A stretch of 45,426 nt of DNA from Bacteroidales bacterium. GTDB taxonomy: Bacteria; Bacteroidota; Bacteroidia; Bacteroidales; UBA932. How positions within the stretch are numbered: the stretch's first letter is position 1; the number at the start of each line of letters is the position of its first letter. A program made the position numbers and the translations under genes. Under the pieces are notes generated by a model. That model was not told the DNA's origin and searched no databases. It saw only the letters and a program-made list of their open reading frames with translations. The DNA lies in contig JALCMP010000014.1 of NCBI GenBank assembly GCA_022648545.1, positions 1 to 45,426 on the forward strand, read 5' to 3'. Below, one piece after another: positions 35,133 through 43,176 of this stretch.

Positions 35133-38100
35133 TCACCTCCGCTTCATTTTAAAATATAGCAAAGGAACTACTATTAGTGTTAGAACTGTAGATGTGATAG
35201 TCCCTCCGATCAAGGATATGGCCAGACCCTGAAATATAGGATCAAACAATATTATAGTTGCTCCAAGTACCACACTTCCTGCAGTAAGCATGATAGGAGT
35301 AGATCTTACGGCCCCAGATTCTATTACGGCCTGCTTCAAAGGGACTCCTTCCGCAAGACGTATGTCAATAAAGTCTATAAGCAATATAGAATTACGTACC
35401 ATAATTCCGGCAAGTGCAATAAAGCCTATCATCGACGGTGCGCTGAAATATGCTCCCAATGCCCAATGCCCCAAGACTATGCCTATAAGAGAAAGAGGAA
35501 TTACGGATAATTGCACCAGAGGTGTAAGAAAATCCTGAAACCACGCAACTATCAACACATATATTATTATCAGAACAAGCATGAATGCAAATCCCAAATC
35601 GCGGAAAACCTCATAAGTAATTTGCCACTCGCCGTCCCACTTGAGTGTAAAATCATCTTCATAATCCGGCTGTCGGGTAAAATTCTCATTTAAAGAGTAT
35701 CCATCAGGAACCTTTACTTCCGAAAGCCTGCGCGAAATTCCGTTTATAGCATATATAGGACTTTCCGGATTTCCGGCCACCTCGGCCAAAACGTACACTA
35801 CCCGTTTTTGATCTTTTCGCTGAATGCTTTTTGCCTTCACCCCTCTGCTGACCGTTACCAGATCGCACAGAGGTACGGCCACCCCCTGTTTTCCCATAAT
35901 ATTCATACCCAGCAAATCATTTACATCGGACTTTTCGCTTTCGGGATATTGTAAAACTATTCCTGTCTGTTCCAGCGAACGCGGACTATGCAAAACCCCG
36001 GCATCCATACCATGCAAGGCAGCACGCACATCACTTACGATTTGTGCAGACGTAATACCCATCCTCATGGCTTTATCCTTATTAACTTCAAATTTATATT
36101 CCTGCTGATCGCTCTCAACGGACCAGTCGACATCTGCAACGTTCTCCGACTCGGACATTAACTTCTCAACCTGCTCCGCCACTTTTATCTGTTCTTTATA
36201 ATCTGGTCCGTATATTTCGGCAACGAGAGTAGACATTACAGGAGGTCCGGGAGGGACTTCCACTATTTTTACATTAGCTCCGTACTTTCTCCCTATCTTT
36301 TGCAGACCGGTACGCATACCACCGGCTATATTGTGACTCTGAATACTACGTTTGCCTTTATCTATCAGGTTTACCTGTATATCCGCCATATTCTCGGAAG
36401 AACGTAGATCGTAATTCCGCACAAGGCCGTTGAAATTCATAGGAGCCGATGTCCCTGAATAGGTCTGGAAATCCGTAACCATTCCGTTTTCGCTTATATA
36501 CGATGCCAGTTCACGTGTAACGGCCTCCGTACTCTCGAGGGTCGTCCCTTCCGGCATATCCACAACTACCTGGAATTCATTCTTATTATCGAACGGCAGC
36601 ATCTTTACCGGAACCCATCTCATATAGAAAAACGACAGAGAGAACAAAAGAACGGCTAAAAGTCCAAGCATAAACGCCATGCGTTTCCGCCTGCTTTCCA
36701 GGAAAGGATTAAGGACATGCTTATATATCCTGTATATTCTGGATTCGTAAAGCACCTCTTCGCTTCCGGAGACAACCGTATTTTTTTCTTTTGAGCGGTT
36801 GTCCTTATGACGCAGGAACAAATATCCAAAATAAGGAGTAAGAGTAAGTGCTATTAACAAAGAAAACACCATTGCAATAGAAGCACCTATTGGCATGGGA
36901 CTCATATAAGGCCCCATCATTCCCGAAACGAATGCCATCGGCAATACAGCCGCAATTACGGTAAGTGTTGCCAGTATGGTAGGATTCCCCACTTCGTTTA
37001 TTGCGTAAAGTGCGGCCTTAAGAGGCGGAAGCTTGTTCATCTTAAAATGCCTGTGCATATTTTCCGCAATAACTATGGAATCATCTACTACTATTCCTGT
37101 TACAAAAACAAGCGCAAATAACGTTATACGATTTAATGTATATCCGAGGAAATAGTATGAAAATAGAGTAAGCGCAAATGTAACGGGGACCGAAAAAACA
37201 ACTACAAGCCCGCCGCGCCACCCCATGGCAAGCATAACGAAGAGCGTTACTGCAATAATAGCTACAAGCAAATGCAGCAACAGTTCGGAGACTTTCCGCG
37301 ACGCTGTTTCTCCATAATTACGGGTAACATTTACATGAACATCTTCGGTTATCACGCTATGTTTCAGATGCTGCATCTTATTCTCCACTGCTTCGGCAAC
37401 CTTCATGGCATCCGCACCTTTCTTTTTTGCAACGGCAATGGTTACCGCAGGATAACTACCCGGCATTTTCATTTTTTGCACATTTGAAGCCGCTCCATAC
37501 CCGAACGAAACATAACGACGTGGAGTTTCCGGGCCATCTTCCACTTTTGCTATCTGATAAAGATAAACCGGACTGTTACCGCTTGTACCAACTATCAGGT
37601 TTCTTATTTCTCCAGCATCCGTAAAGAAATTCCCTGTTTCAACGGAAAAGACCCTGTTTCCTGTTACGAGATTCCCGCTTTGCATATTGGTATTGTTTGC
37701 CCGAAGGTATTGCGCTATTTGTCCGAAATCAATTTTATACTCCGCCATCTTATCTTTGTTGAGCAAGACTTTAACCATACGACTGCGCCCGCCTATGACA
37801 TTAACAATAGCCACATCCGGTATTTTCTTTATTTCGCTTCCGGCAACTTCGGCAATCTGACGAAGCCGGTAATCACCGACATTGTCACTCCAAAGAGTAA
37901 AGGCAAGCACCGGAACATCACTTATGGCTCTCGTTTTTACAAGAGGCATAGTAACACCCTTAGGCATGCGGTCCATATTTTTCATAAGTTCGTTGTAAAG
38001 TTTTACAAGCGAACGCTCCATATCCTGCCCTACATAAAACTGCACGGTAAGCACTCCCATGCTGTTCATGGAAGAAGAATAAACATGTTCCACCCCCTTT

Positions 38101-38348
38101 ATATTTGATATAACTTTTTCCATAGGCATTACCACTCCTGTTTCTACTTCTTCTGGAGATGCTCCCGGGAACCCTACCATAATATCGGCCATAGGCACTT
38201 CTATCTGCGGATCTTCCTCGCGTGGAATAAAAGATATGCTAAAAATCCCCAACAAAAGGAAGGCGAAGAAAAGCAAAATACTTAATTTCGAACGTATAAA
38301 ACCTCCGGCTATTTTTCCTGAAATTCCGTTTTTCATACTAAAGCTCAT
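35133..38348 (-). CDS. RND-family efflux permease
   Basis: 1071 residues with the 12-TM duplicated RND layout: TM1 at the N-terminus (SILLFFAFLLLGIFSISFIP), a porter domain, TM2-6, a second porter domain and TM8-12. The proton-relay Asp pair is in GIVVDDSIVIAENM; the TM10 Lys of AcrB is an Arg in GIMVRNSILLIDF. The motif PREEDPQIEVPMADI marks a subgroup common in Bacteroidota; the substrate (drug, lipid or metal) is not evident, and there are no His/Met-rich metal motifs. The start overlaps the adaptor stop by 4 bp. Forms a tripartite pump with the next two genes. Confidence 0.95.
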   Translation of the reverse strand: MSFSMKNGISGKIAGGFIRSKLSILLFFAFLLLGIFSISFIPREEDPQIEVPMADIMVGFPGASPEEVETGVVMPMEKVISNIKGVEHVYSSSMNSMGVLTVQFYVGQDMERSLVKLYNELMKNMDRMPKGVTMPLVKTRAISDVPVLAFTLWSDNVGDYRLRQIAEVAGSEIKKIPDVAIVNVIGGRSRMVKVLLNKDKMAEYKIDFGQIAQYLRANNTNMQSGNLVTGNRVFSVETGNFFTDAGEIRNLIVGTSGNSPVYLYQIAKVEDGPETPRRYVSFGYGAASNVQKMKMPGSYPAVTIAVAKKKGADAMKVAEAVENKMQHLKHSVITEDVHVNVTRNYGETASRKVSELLLHLLVAIIAVTLFVMLAMGWRGGLVVVFSVPVTFALTLFSYYFLGYTLNRITLFALVFVTGIVVDDSIVIAENMHRHFKMNKLPPLKAALYAINEVGNPTILATLTVIAAVLPMAFVSGMMGPYMSPMPIGASIAMVFSLLIALTLTPYFGYLFLRHKDNRSKEKNTVVSGSEEVLYESRIYRIYKHVLNPFLESRRKRMAFMLGLLAVLLFSLSFFYMRWVPVKMLPFDNKNEFQVVVDMPEGTTLESTEAVTRELASYISENGMVTDFQTYSGTSAPMNFNGLVRNYDLRSSENMADIQVNLIDKGKRSIQSHNIAGGMRTGLQKIGRKYGANVKIVEVPPGPPVMSTLVAEIYGPDYKEQIKVAEQVEKLMSESENVADVDWSVESDQQEYKFEVNKDKAMRMGITSAQIVSDVRAALHGMDAGVLHSPRSLEQTGIVLQYPESEKSDVNDLLGMNIMGKQGVAVPLCDLVTVSRGVKAKSIQRKDQKRVVYVLAEVAGNPESPIYAINGISRRLSEVKVPDGYSLNENFTRQPDYEDDFTLKWDGEWQITYEVFRDLGFAFMLVLIIIYVLIVAWFQDFLTPLVQLSVIPLSLIGIVLGHWALGAYFSAPSMIGFIALAGIMVRNSILLIDFIDIRLAEGVPLKQAVIESGAVRSTPIMLTAGSVVLGATIILFDPIFQGLAISLIGGTITSTVLTLIVVPLLYFKMKRR

Positions 38349-39436
38349 TTATCTGTTAATACCTTTTTACCATTGAACAATTTTCCCCGCAATTTTAATA
38401 TGACCTTATCTTCGGCTCCAACCCCGGAAAGGACTTCCACCTTGTCTCCTACACTTTTACCAAGACGCACCCAACGAAGCATCGCCCTGTCTTTATCATC
38501 CACTACATATACTCCGGTAAGCTGGTTTTTATGAACTATCGAAGATTTCCTGAGCAATAGTCCCGACTCACGGACTTCAGGAATAATTCCGGGAATAAAA
38601 ACACTTGCATACATACCTGCACGCATCTTTGTCCGACACCCGGAAGGAACAGATATCTTTATTGCATACTGCCCTCCGCTGCTGAAAGAGGACGGACTCA
38701 ACTCCATTATTTCCCCGTTGAAATATTCGCCTGCCGCTTTAAGATTGACTTTTACGCTATTGCCTGTCTTTACATATTTAATATAACTTTCCGGGACTGA
38801 TGCAATTACCTGCAGTTTTCCATCCTGTTCCATTGTAAGAAGAGGCATTCCAGGATTGGCCATTCCTCCTTCGTCCATAATTTTTTGAGTTATAGTTCCT
38901 GAAAACGGAGCTTTTATATTCGTATAAGCCAGCATCGCTTTTATCTCCTGTAACTGCTGCCCGGCCATTTGCAACTTTGCCTGCATGGATGTCTTTTGCA
39001 GGGAAGCATTCTCCAGCTCCTTGTCGGAAACGCTGTTAGATTTTCTAAGTTCCCGATATCTCTCATAATCCTTTTGCGCATTCCCGGCAGCCGCAGCGGC
39101 TTCAGCAACCATAGCCTCGGCCCGGGCCTTTTTTGCATTCAGATCATCGCTGTTTACTGAAACGAGCAGGTTCCCTTTCTTTACTTTGTCCCCGGGCTTT
39201 ACATAGATCCTGGTAATATATCCCATAACCCTCGTACTGATATCGACAGTTTTTTCCGCACGGACTTTCCCATTAATATAAATCCCGCCTGCGTGCGATT
39301 CCTCAGGTGAATAAACTTCCACCTTCAACGGCTTGTCATAATAATTATTTTTATCCGTTCCTTCCCTGGTTCCGCAAGCGGAAATTGCCGTACAGCAAAT
39401 AATGCCTAAAACCGTTGATTTAATATAATTTTGCAT
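38345..39436 (-). CDS. RND efflux periplasmic adaptor (membrane fusion) lipoprotein
   Basis: 363 residues. Lipoprotein signal with lipobox AISAC (Cys near residue 21), then the MFP layout: beta-barrel/lipoyl half (RVMGYITRIYVKPGDKVKKGNLLVSV), alpha-helical hairpin (~residues 95-175, KKARAEAMVAEAAAAAGNAQ onward), second lipoyl half (YTNIKAPFSGTITQKIMDEGGM), and C-terminal beta and membrane-proximal domains. It bridges the inner-membrane permease to TolC. 14 bp after tolC-like, 4-bp overlap with the permease. Confidence 0.95.
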   Translation of the reverse strand: MQNYIKSTVLGIICCTAISACGTREGTDKNNYYDKPLKVEVYSPEESHAGGIYINGKVRAEKTVDISTRVMGYITRIYVKPGDKVKKGNLLVSVNSDDLNAKKARAEAMVAEAAAAAGNAQKDYERYRELRKSNSVSDKELENASLQKTSMQAKLQMAGQQLQEIKAMLAYTNIKAPFSGTITQKIMDEGGMANPGMPLLTMEQDGKLQVIASVPESYIKYVKTGNSVKVNLKAAGEYFNGEIMELSPSSFSSGGQYAIKISVPSGCRTKMRAGMYASVFIPGIIPEVRESGLLLRKSSIVHKNQLTGVYVVDDKDRAMLRWVRLGKSVGDKVEVLSGVGAEDKVILKLRGKLFNGKKVLTDK

Positions 39437-39450
39437 ATTGTTCTCTTTTG

Positions 39451-40773
39451 TTATTTTACTTCCGTTATAAATTTTAGATACGATTGTGTTATATTATACT
39501 GCATTACGGCACCTGCAAGCTGAAGTTCCTGTTGTGAAAGCCGCGCCTGAGCAGCAAGAAGATCGGTTGTAGAAGCCAACCCTTTGTCAAATCTATTTCG
39601 GGTTATTCTTAAAGACTCCCCCGCCTGAACCACACTAGCCTGCCGTTTGTCTATCTCAAGTTGGGAATCGTTTAATTCGCGTTCCGTTTTAAGCAACTCC
39701 ATACTACTTTGCCTCTTCATATAATTATATTTTTCAGACATCTTATTATGCTGATATTTATAAGACTTTGTTTTGCTTCGATTTTTATTGCCGGAAAACA
39801 CATTCCAGCTAAGGTTTATGCCAATTAAATAGGAATCCGAGCCGAATTTCAATGCTTTTGCATCATTAAACTGATACGAACCAAAAGCATTCACATGCGG
39901 CATAAAAGCCATTTTTGAAGAAGAGACCATAAAAGATGAAGCCTCAACGGCTTTGTTTAATGCCATAAGATCCGCCCTTTTTTCCGGAACATAATAATCA
40001 GCTTTAACAGATTGCCTTTGCTCCAGGGTATCGGCAGAAAATATTTCTCCATTGATATCCAATCCCATAAGGACCCTTAATCCGTCGGAAGCATTTTTAA
40101 TATTGCTCTCTGCTTTTGCCAGCTCCGTTTCCACAACATTCATCTGTACCCGTGCATTCAGCAAGTCGGATTTTTGTATAAGCCCCTGCCTATAAAAATT
40201 ATTCACAGATTCATATATGCTTTTAACATCTGAAAGCGACTTTATAAGAACCTCACGGGCTCTGTATGAAAACTGCAAAAAAGAATATGTTTTCCTTACT
40301 TCGAATTCGACATATTCGATAGACCTTTGCTTCTTATACTTGTACATGGTTTCCTGAGCTCTGGCTCCTTTTCTGGCATATATCATATCCATATTAAGCA
40401 CCGGCATTTTTAATTCCGCACTTGCAATATAGTCCTGAGAGACATGAGGGTTATTTAACCTTTCAGGATCGAAATCTGTTCCGGAAACAACACGGTGCTG
40501 TAAAAGAAAGCCAAAGGCATTCAGCGGATTATTAGTGCTCATGGCCGTATAGTTCAAAGTTAGTTGTGGCAAGAAAGCCGCATCTGTCCGATGATAATCA
40601 GCATTTGCAATGCCGACATCCATATCGGCCATTTTAATGTTGCTATTGTTGCTTATTGCCCTTGCAACAGCATCATGTTCAGATATATATTCCGATTGCT
40701 GTGCAATACCTTTGAATGTCATGAACATAGCAACAAAGAAAGCAACAGCTATTATAAACTTTTTTATTTCCAT
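39451..40773 (-). CDS. TolC-family outer membrane efflux protein
   Basis: About 440 residues. ATG 40773 gives a signal peptide (MEIKKFIIAVAFFVAMFMTFKGIAQ); the longer frame to 40908 has no such signal and would include an operator-like repeat region. Two OEP repeats are visible: DAVARAISNNSNIKMADMDVGIANADYHRTDAAFLPQLTLNYTA and the C-terminal repeat with LSWNVFSGNKNRSKTKSYKY and RITRNRFDKGLASTTDLLAAQARLSQQELQ. It provides the outer-membrane channel for the pump. First gene of the three-gene operon. Confidence 0.93.
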   Translation of the reverse strand: MEIKKFIIAVAFFVAMFMTFKGIAQQSEYISEHDAVARAISNNSNIKMADMDVGIANADYHRTDAAFLPQLTLNYTAMSTNNPLNAFGFLLQHRVVSGTDFDPERLNNPHVSQDYIASAELKMPVLNMDMIYARKGARAQETMYKYKKQRSIEYVEFEVRKTYSFLQFSYRAREVLIKSLSDVKSIYESVNNFYRQGLIQKSDLLNARVQMNVVETELAKAESNIKNASDGLRVLMGLDINGEIFSADTLEQRQSVKADYYVPEKRADLMALNKAVEASSFMVSSSKMAFMPHVNAFGSYQFNDAKALKFGSDSYLIGINLSWNVFSGNKNRSKTKSYKYQHNKMSEKYNYMKRQSSMELLKTERELNDSQLEIDKRQASVVQAGESLRITRNRFDKGLASTTDLLAAQARLSQQELQLAGAVMQYNITQSYLKFITEVK

Positions 40774-40828
40774 ATCTATTTCCGTTTCTTGTTTATTTCG
40801 GGATTTTGTTTTGGCAAAGGAAACAATT

Positions 40829-40859
40829 ATTTTCCAAAAGAACAATTTTCCATTGGAAA
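40829..40859 (-). promoter_or_regulatory. Operator-like repeats upstream of the efflux operon
   Basis: ATTTTCCA occurs at 40829-40836 and again at 40845-40852 (16-bp period); the second copy is part of a 13-bp palindrome TTTCCA-T-TGGAAA (40847-40859). They lie 56-86 bp upstream of the tolC-like ATG, where a repressor or activator could bind. No regulator gene is adjacent. No exact TAnnTTTG box was found in this gap. Confidence 0.35.
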
Positions 40860-40945
40860 TAAATAAAGAATAAAAAATTACCTGCATGCACTTCCGCGGA
40901 ATATACATACAGGTATAATATTCAAAGTTTGTTTAATCAATCAAG

Positions 40946-41371
40946 CTATTGGCCGGCAATGTTTTTCGTGAAATAAGAGTTAAGACTTTGCTGGACCAAT
41001 AATGCATCCTCATTCCCGGCACTAAGAGTGACCTGTCTTTCCTCTTTATCGGTATTCGCGCTTATAGTCAATACTATATTGCCTTCGGAACCGCCGGAAA
41101 AATCGGTAACCGTAACATCAGTAATCCAGGAAAGTTCTGTCTGATGAATCTGCTCATAAATATAGCTTATTATATGATCTCTGGTAACGCTGCCGTAAAC
41201 AATAAACGGGATGGAAACTATCCCGCCGCCAGCGGATACGTCTATTTCATTTTCAACGTCAATATAAGATACCCCCAGATCAAGGACCTGGCCTCTCAAA
41301 GAGGCAGAAGAAAAAACGATCGCTCCCAACGTAAGGAAGCAGACCATTGCTAAGTAATGAATTCGTTTCAT
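40946..41371 (-). CDS. Small secreted BACON-like protein
   Basis: 141 residues. Signal peptide (MKRIHYLAMVCFLTLGAIVFSSASLRGQ), then a single beta-rich domain: IDVSAGGGIVSIPFIVYGSV, WITDVTVTDFSGGSEGNIVLTISANTDKEERQVTLSAG. This order (Ile-rich strand, W-[IL] strand, then the T-x-S-x-N-x-x-x-x-x-R-x-x-x-x-x-AG strand) resembles BACON domains, which usually occur in tandem or fused to larger proteins; a lone copy is unusual. Stop codon TAG. Not part of the efflux operon by spacing (172 bp to tolC ATG). Its location beside the RHS region may be meaningful but is unproven. Confidence 0.6.
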   Translation of the reverse strand: MKRIHYLAMVCFLTLGAIVFSSASLRGQVLDLGVSYIDVENEIDVSAGGGIVSIPFIVYGSVTRDHIISYIYEQIHQTELSWITDVTVTDFSGGSEGNIVLTISANTDKEERQVTLSAGNEDALLVQQSLNSYFTKNIAGQ

Positions 41372-41373
41372 GT

Positions 41374-41409
41374 TGTAATTTTATTAAGTTTAGTGTCTAT
41401 AAAATTACA
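41374..41409. repeat. Perfect 10-bp inverted repeat in the BACON-ATPase gap
   Basis: TGTAATTTTA (41374-41383) and TAAAATTACA (41400-41409) form a perfect stem with a 16-base loop just upstream of the BACON-like ATG. The same TGTAATTTTA recurs at 41518-41527 in front of the ATPase gene. It could be an operator or an mRNA hairpin. The gap 41372-41561 holds no gene. Confidence 0.6.
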
Positions 41410-41474
41410 CAAAATTCCAGATAAGCAAAAATTATATGGGTCGGAGACTGCTGCAGCCGGTCAATCGGCCGAAT

Positions 41475-41502
41475 GTGCTACCAGCACTCTCCCCAAAGTG
41501 CT
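41475..41502 (+). repeat. Two overlapping short hairpins sharing one arm
   Basis: GTGCT (41475-41479) can pair with AGCAC (41483-41487), and AGCACT (41483-41488) can instead pair with AGTGCT (41497-41502). The two structures are mutually exclusive. Stems are short, so this is only a possible attenuator-like element ahead of the ATPase gene. Confidence 0.25.
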
Positions 41503-41504
41503 TC

Positions 41505-41556
41505 TTATATTGAAAAGTGTAATTTTACATTGCAAATTTATATTGAAAAGTGTAAT
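41505..41556 (+). repeat. Two perfect 19-bp direct repeats before the ATPase gene
   Basis: TTATATTGAAAAGTGTAAT occurs at 41505-41523 and 41538-41556, a 33-bp period (about three helical turns) with 14 bases between. The first copy runs into an inverted repeat TGTAA-TT-TTACA (41518-41529). The second copy ends 5 bases before ATG 41562. The layout suggests a binding site for a regulator, possibly autoregulation, or a conserved cassette edge. Confidence 0.75.
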
Positions 41557-41561
41557 AGATT

Positions 41562-42920
41562 ATGCTATACAGGAAGATAGGCAAATATATAGAAGACCAT
41601 CTGAAGTCCGGTTCCGATAAAATTCTAATTCTTGAAGGAGCCAGATAGATAGGTAAATCCTACATCATTCGTGAAGCAGGGACACGACTTTACAAGAATT
41701 TCGTAGAAGTAAACTTCATAGAAGATAACGAAGGTCCCCAACTATTTAAGAATATCCATACGACAGAAGAATTCTACCTTACACTAAGCATGGTAGCAGG
41801 AAAAAACCTGGACAAAATGGATAATACACTTGTATTCCTTGACGAGATACAATATTATCCGCAGTATCTGACCATGCTGAAGTTCTTCCGTCAGGAACAT
41901 CGTTACCGTTTCATTGCCAGCGGCAGTTTGCTGGGGATCGCTTTGCGGTCCACCACTTCCATTCCTGTCGGCAGCATCATCCGTAAAGAGATGTACCAGC
42001 TTGATTTCGAAGAATTCCTGATTGCCAATGGCTTTGGAGAAAGTGCGATTGCAGCTTTGAAAGAAAAGTATCAGAACAAAGAAAGTCTCGGCGAAGAACT
42101 ACATAATCATTTGATGGATCTCTTACGGCGCTATCTGCTTGTCGGAGGTATGCCTGATGCCGTTAATGAATATTTATCATCACACAACATCGTAAAAGTA
42201 CGTGAAGTACAAGAAGCCATCCGTATACTTTATGGCGACGACGCTTCCAAATACGAAAAAGACAGCGGGAAACATCTTCTGGTAAAGCGTATTTATGAAA
42301 TGATACCGTCACAGATGGAAAACAAGAAAAAACGCATTGTAGTTAAAAACATACAATATCAAAAAGACGATCGTTTCAGCCGTTACCAAGAAGAATTCGA
42401 ATATCTCATTTCGTCCGGAATAACCCTTGATGTACATACCATATCCAATCCGCACTATCCTTTAAAGGAATCAGCACAGAAAAATCTGTTGAAACTCTAT
42501 CTGAATGATGTGGGAATGCTCACCTCGCAACTCTACCATCAAAATATCCGTCCTATATTCGGAGACGAAAAAAGCATCAATCTCGGGGCTGTATATGAGA
42601 ATGTAGTGGCACAAGAACTCAAAGCCCACGGCCATCAGCTGTTCTATTATGACAATCGCCGGAAAGGAGAAGTCGATTTTCTTATAGACGACTATCAAAG
42701 TTTGAGTATCCTCCCTGTTGAAGTTAAGTCTGGAAAAGATTATACTGTTCACAGCGCTTTAAACAATCTGCTTTCTATACCGGATTACCATGTCCTTTCA
42801 GGTTTGGTCCTGTCCAACAACAGAGAAGTAAAAAATACCGGAAAAGTAACATACGTGCCCGTTTACTACATAATGTTTCTCGATTCCACGGGCCGGAACG
42901 AAAAAGAAATACATTTTTGA
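41562..42920 (+). pseudogene. AAA-type ATPase with C-terminal DUF4143/nuclease-like domain, amber stop in Walker A
   Basis: A 452-codon frame from ATG 41562 (MLYRKIGKYIEDH), intact except for TAG at 41646-41648. That codon falls inside the phosphate-binding loop, reading GAR-stop-IGKS where relatives have GARQ-IGKS or GPRQVGKS; one C-to-T change of CAG explains it. Downstream are Walker B VFLDEIQYYP, the sensor-like FIASGSLLGI, the linker LRRYLLVGGMPDAVNEYL, and a PD-(D/E)xK-like end KGEVDFLIDDY...LPVEVKSG. Restart at Met 41790 would lose the Walker A motif. The gene is therefore probably inactive, unless the stop is read through or is a sequence error. Such ATPases are often multicopy in Bacteroidota. 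Confidence 0.8.
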
Positions 42921-43156
42921 CTCCAACCATAATAAAAGCAGGCCCCATAACTGACCTTCATCTCCCTGGCAAAATGGTTCGTACCCTGCCGTACCGTCCA
43001 TTCGCTGATGTTGCCGCTGTATAGGGCCGTCGTCCCTTTCTCCGGATCATAATATCTCAGATTCTGGCTGTAGAAGTTCGTTGTTCCCATCTTCGCACTC
43101 CTGACTGTAAGCCATCCCTGTATGTCGTAGGTATCGGTCTGGATGGTAGAATCAGA
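42921..43156 (-). pseudogene. Orphan RHS core fragment
   Basis: The minus-strand frame reads STIQTDTYDIQGWLTVRSAK, then NLRYYDPEKGTTALYSGNISEW. This is the segment that in intact Bacteroidota RHS proteins lies upstream of the core (DIQGWLT...YYD...SGNISEW). It has no start, is preceded by an in-frame stop 22 bp from the immunity gene, and near 42921 runs into the 3' end of the convergent ATPase gene. It is a remnant, either of an older RHS gene displaced by the present toxin-immunity cassette, or of a larger RHS gene cut by arrival of the ATPase gene. The corresponding part of the main RHS gene lies beyond the window. Confidence 0.75.
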
Positions 43157-43176
43157 ACTATTTATTTACCGTTTAC

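Noticed and set aside
39451-40908. TolC-family start at 40908
   Set aside because: The upstream 45 codons hide the signal peptide and cover the operator-like repeats; ATG 40773 begins with a clean signal peptide.
41646-41648. Reassignment of TAG to glutamine in this genome
   Set aside because: tgt (stop at 15159-15161) and the BACON-like gene end in TAG at the expected family ends, so TAG is a normal stop here; a point mutation is simpler.
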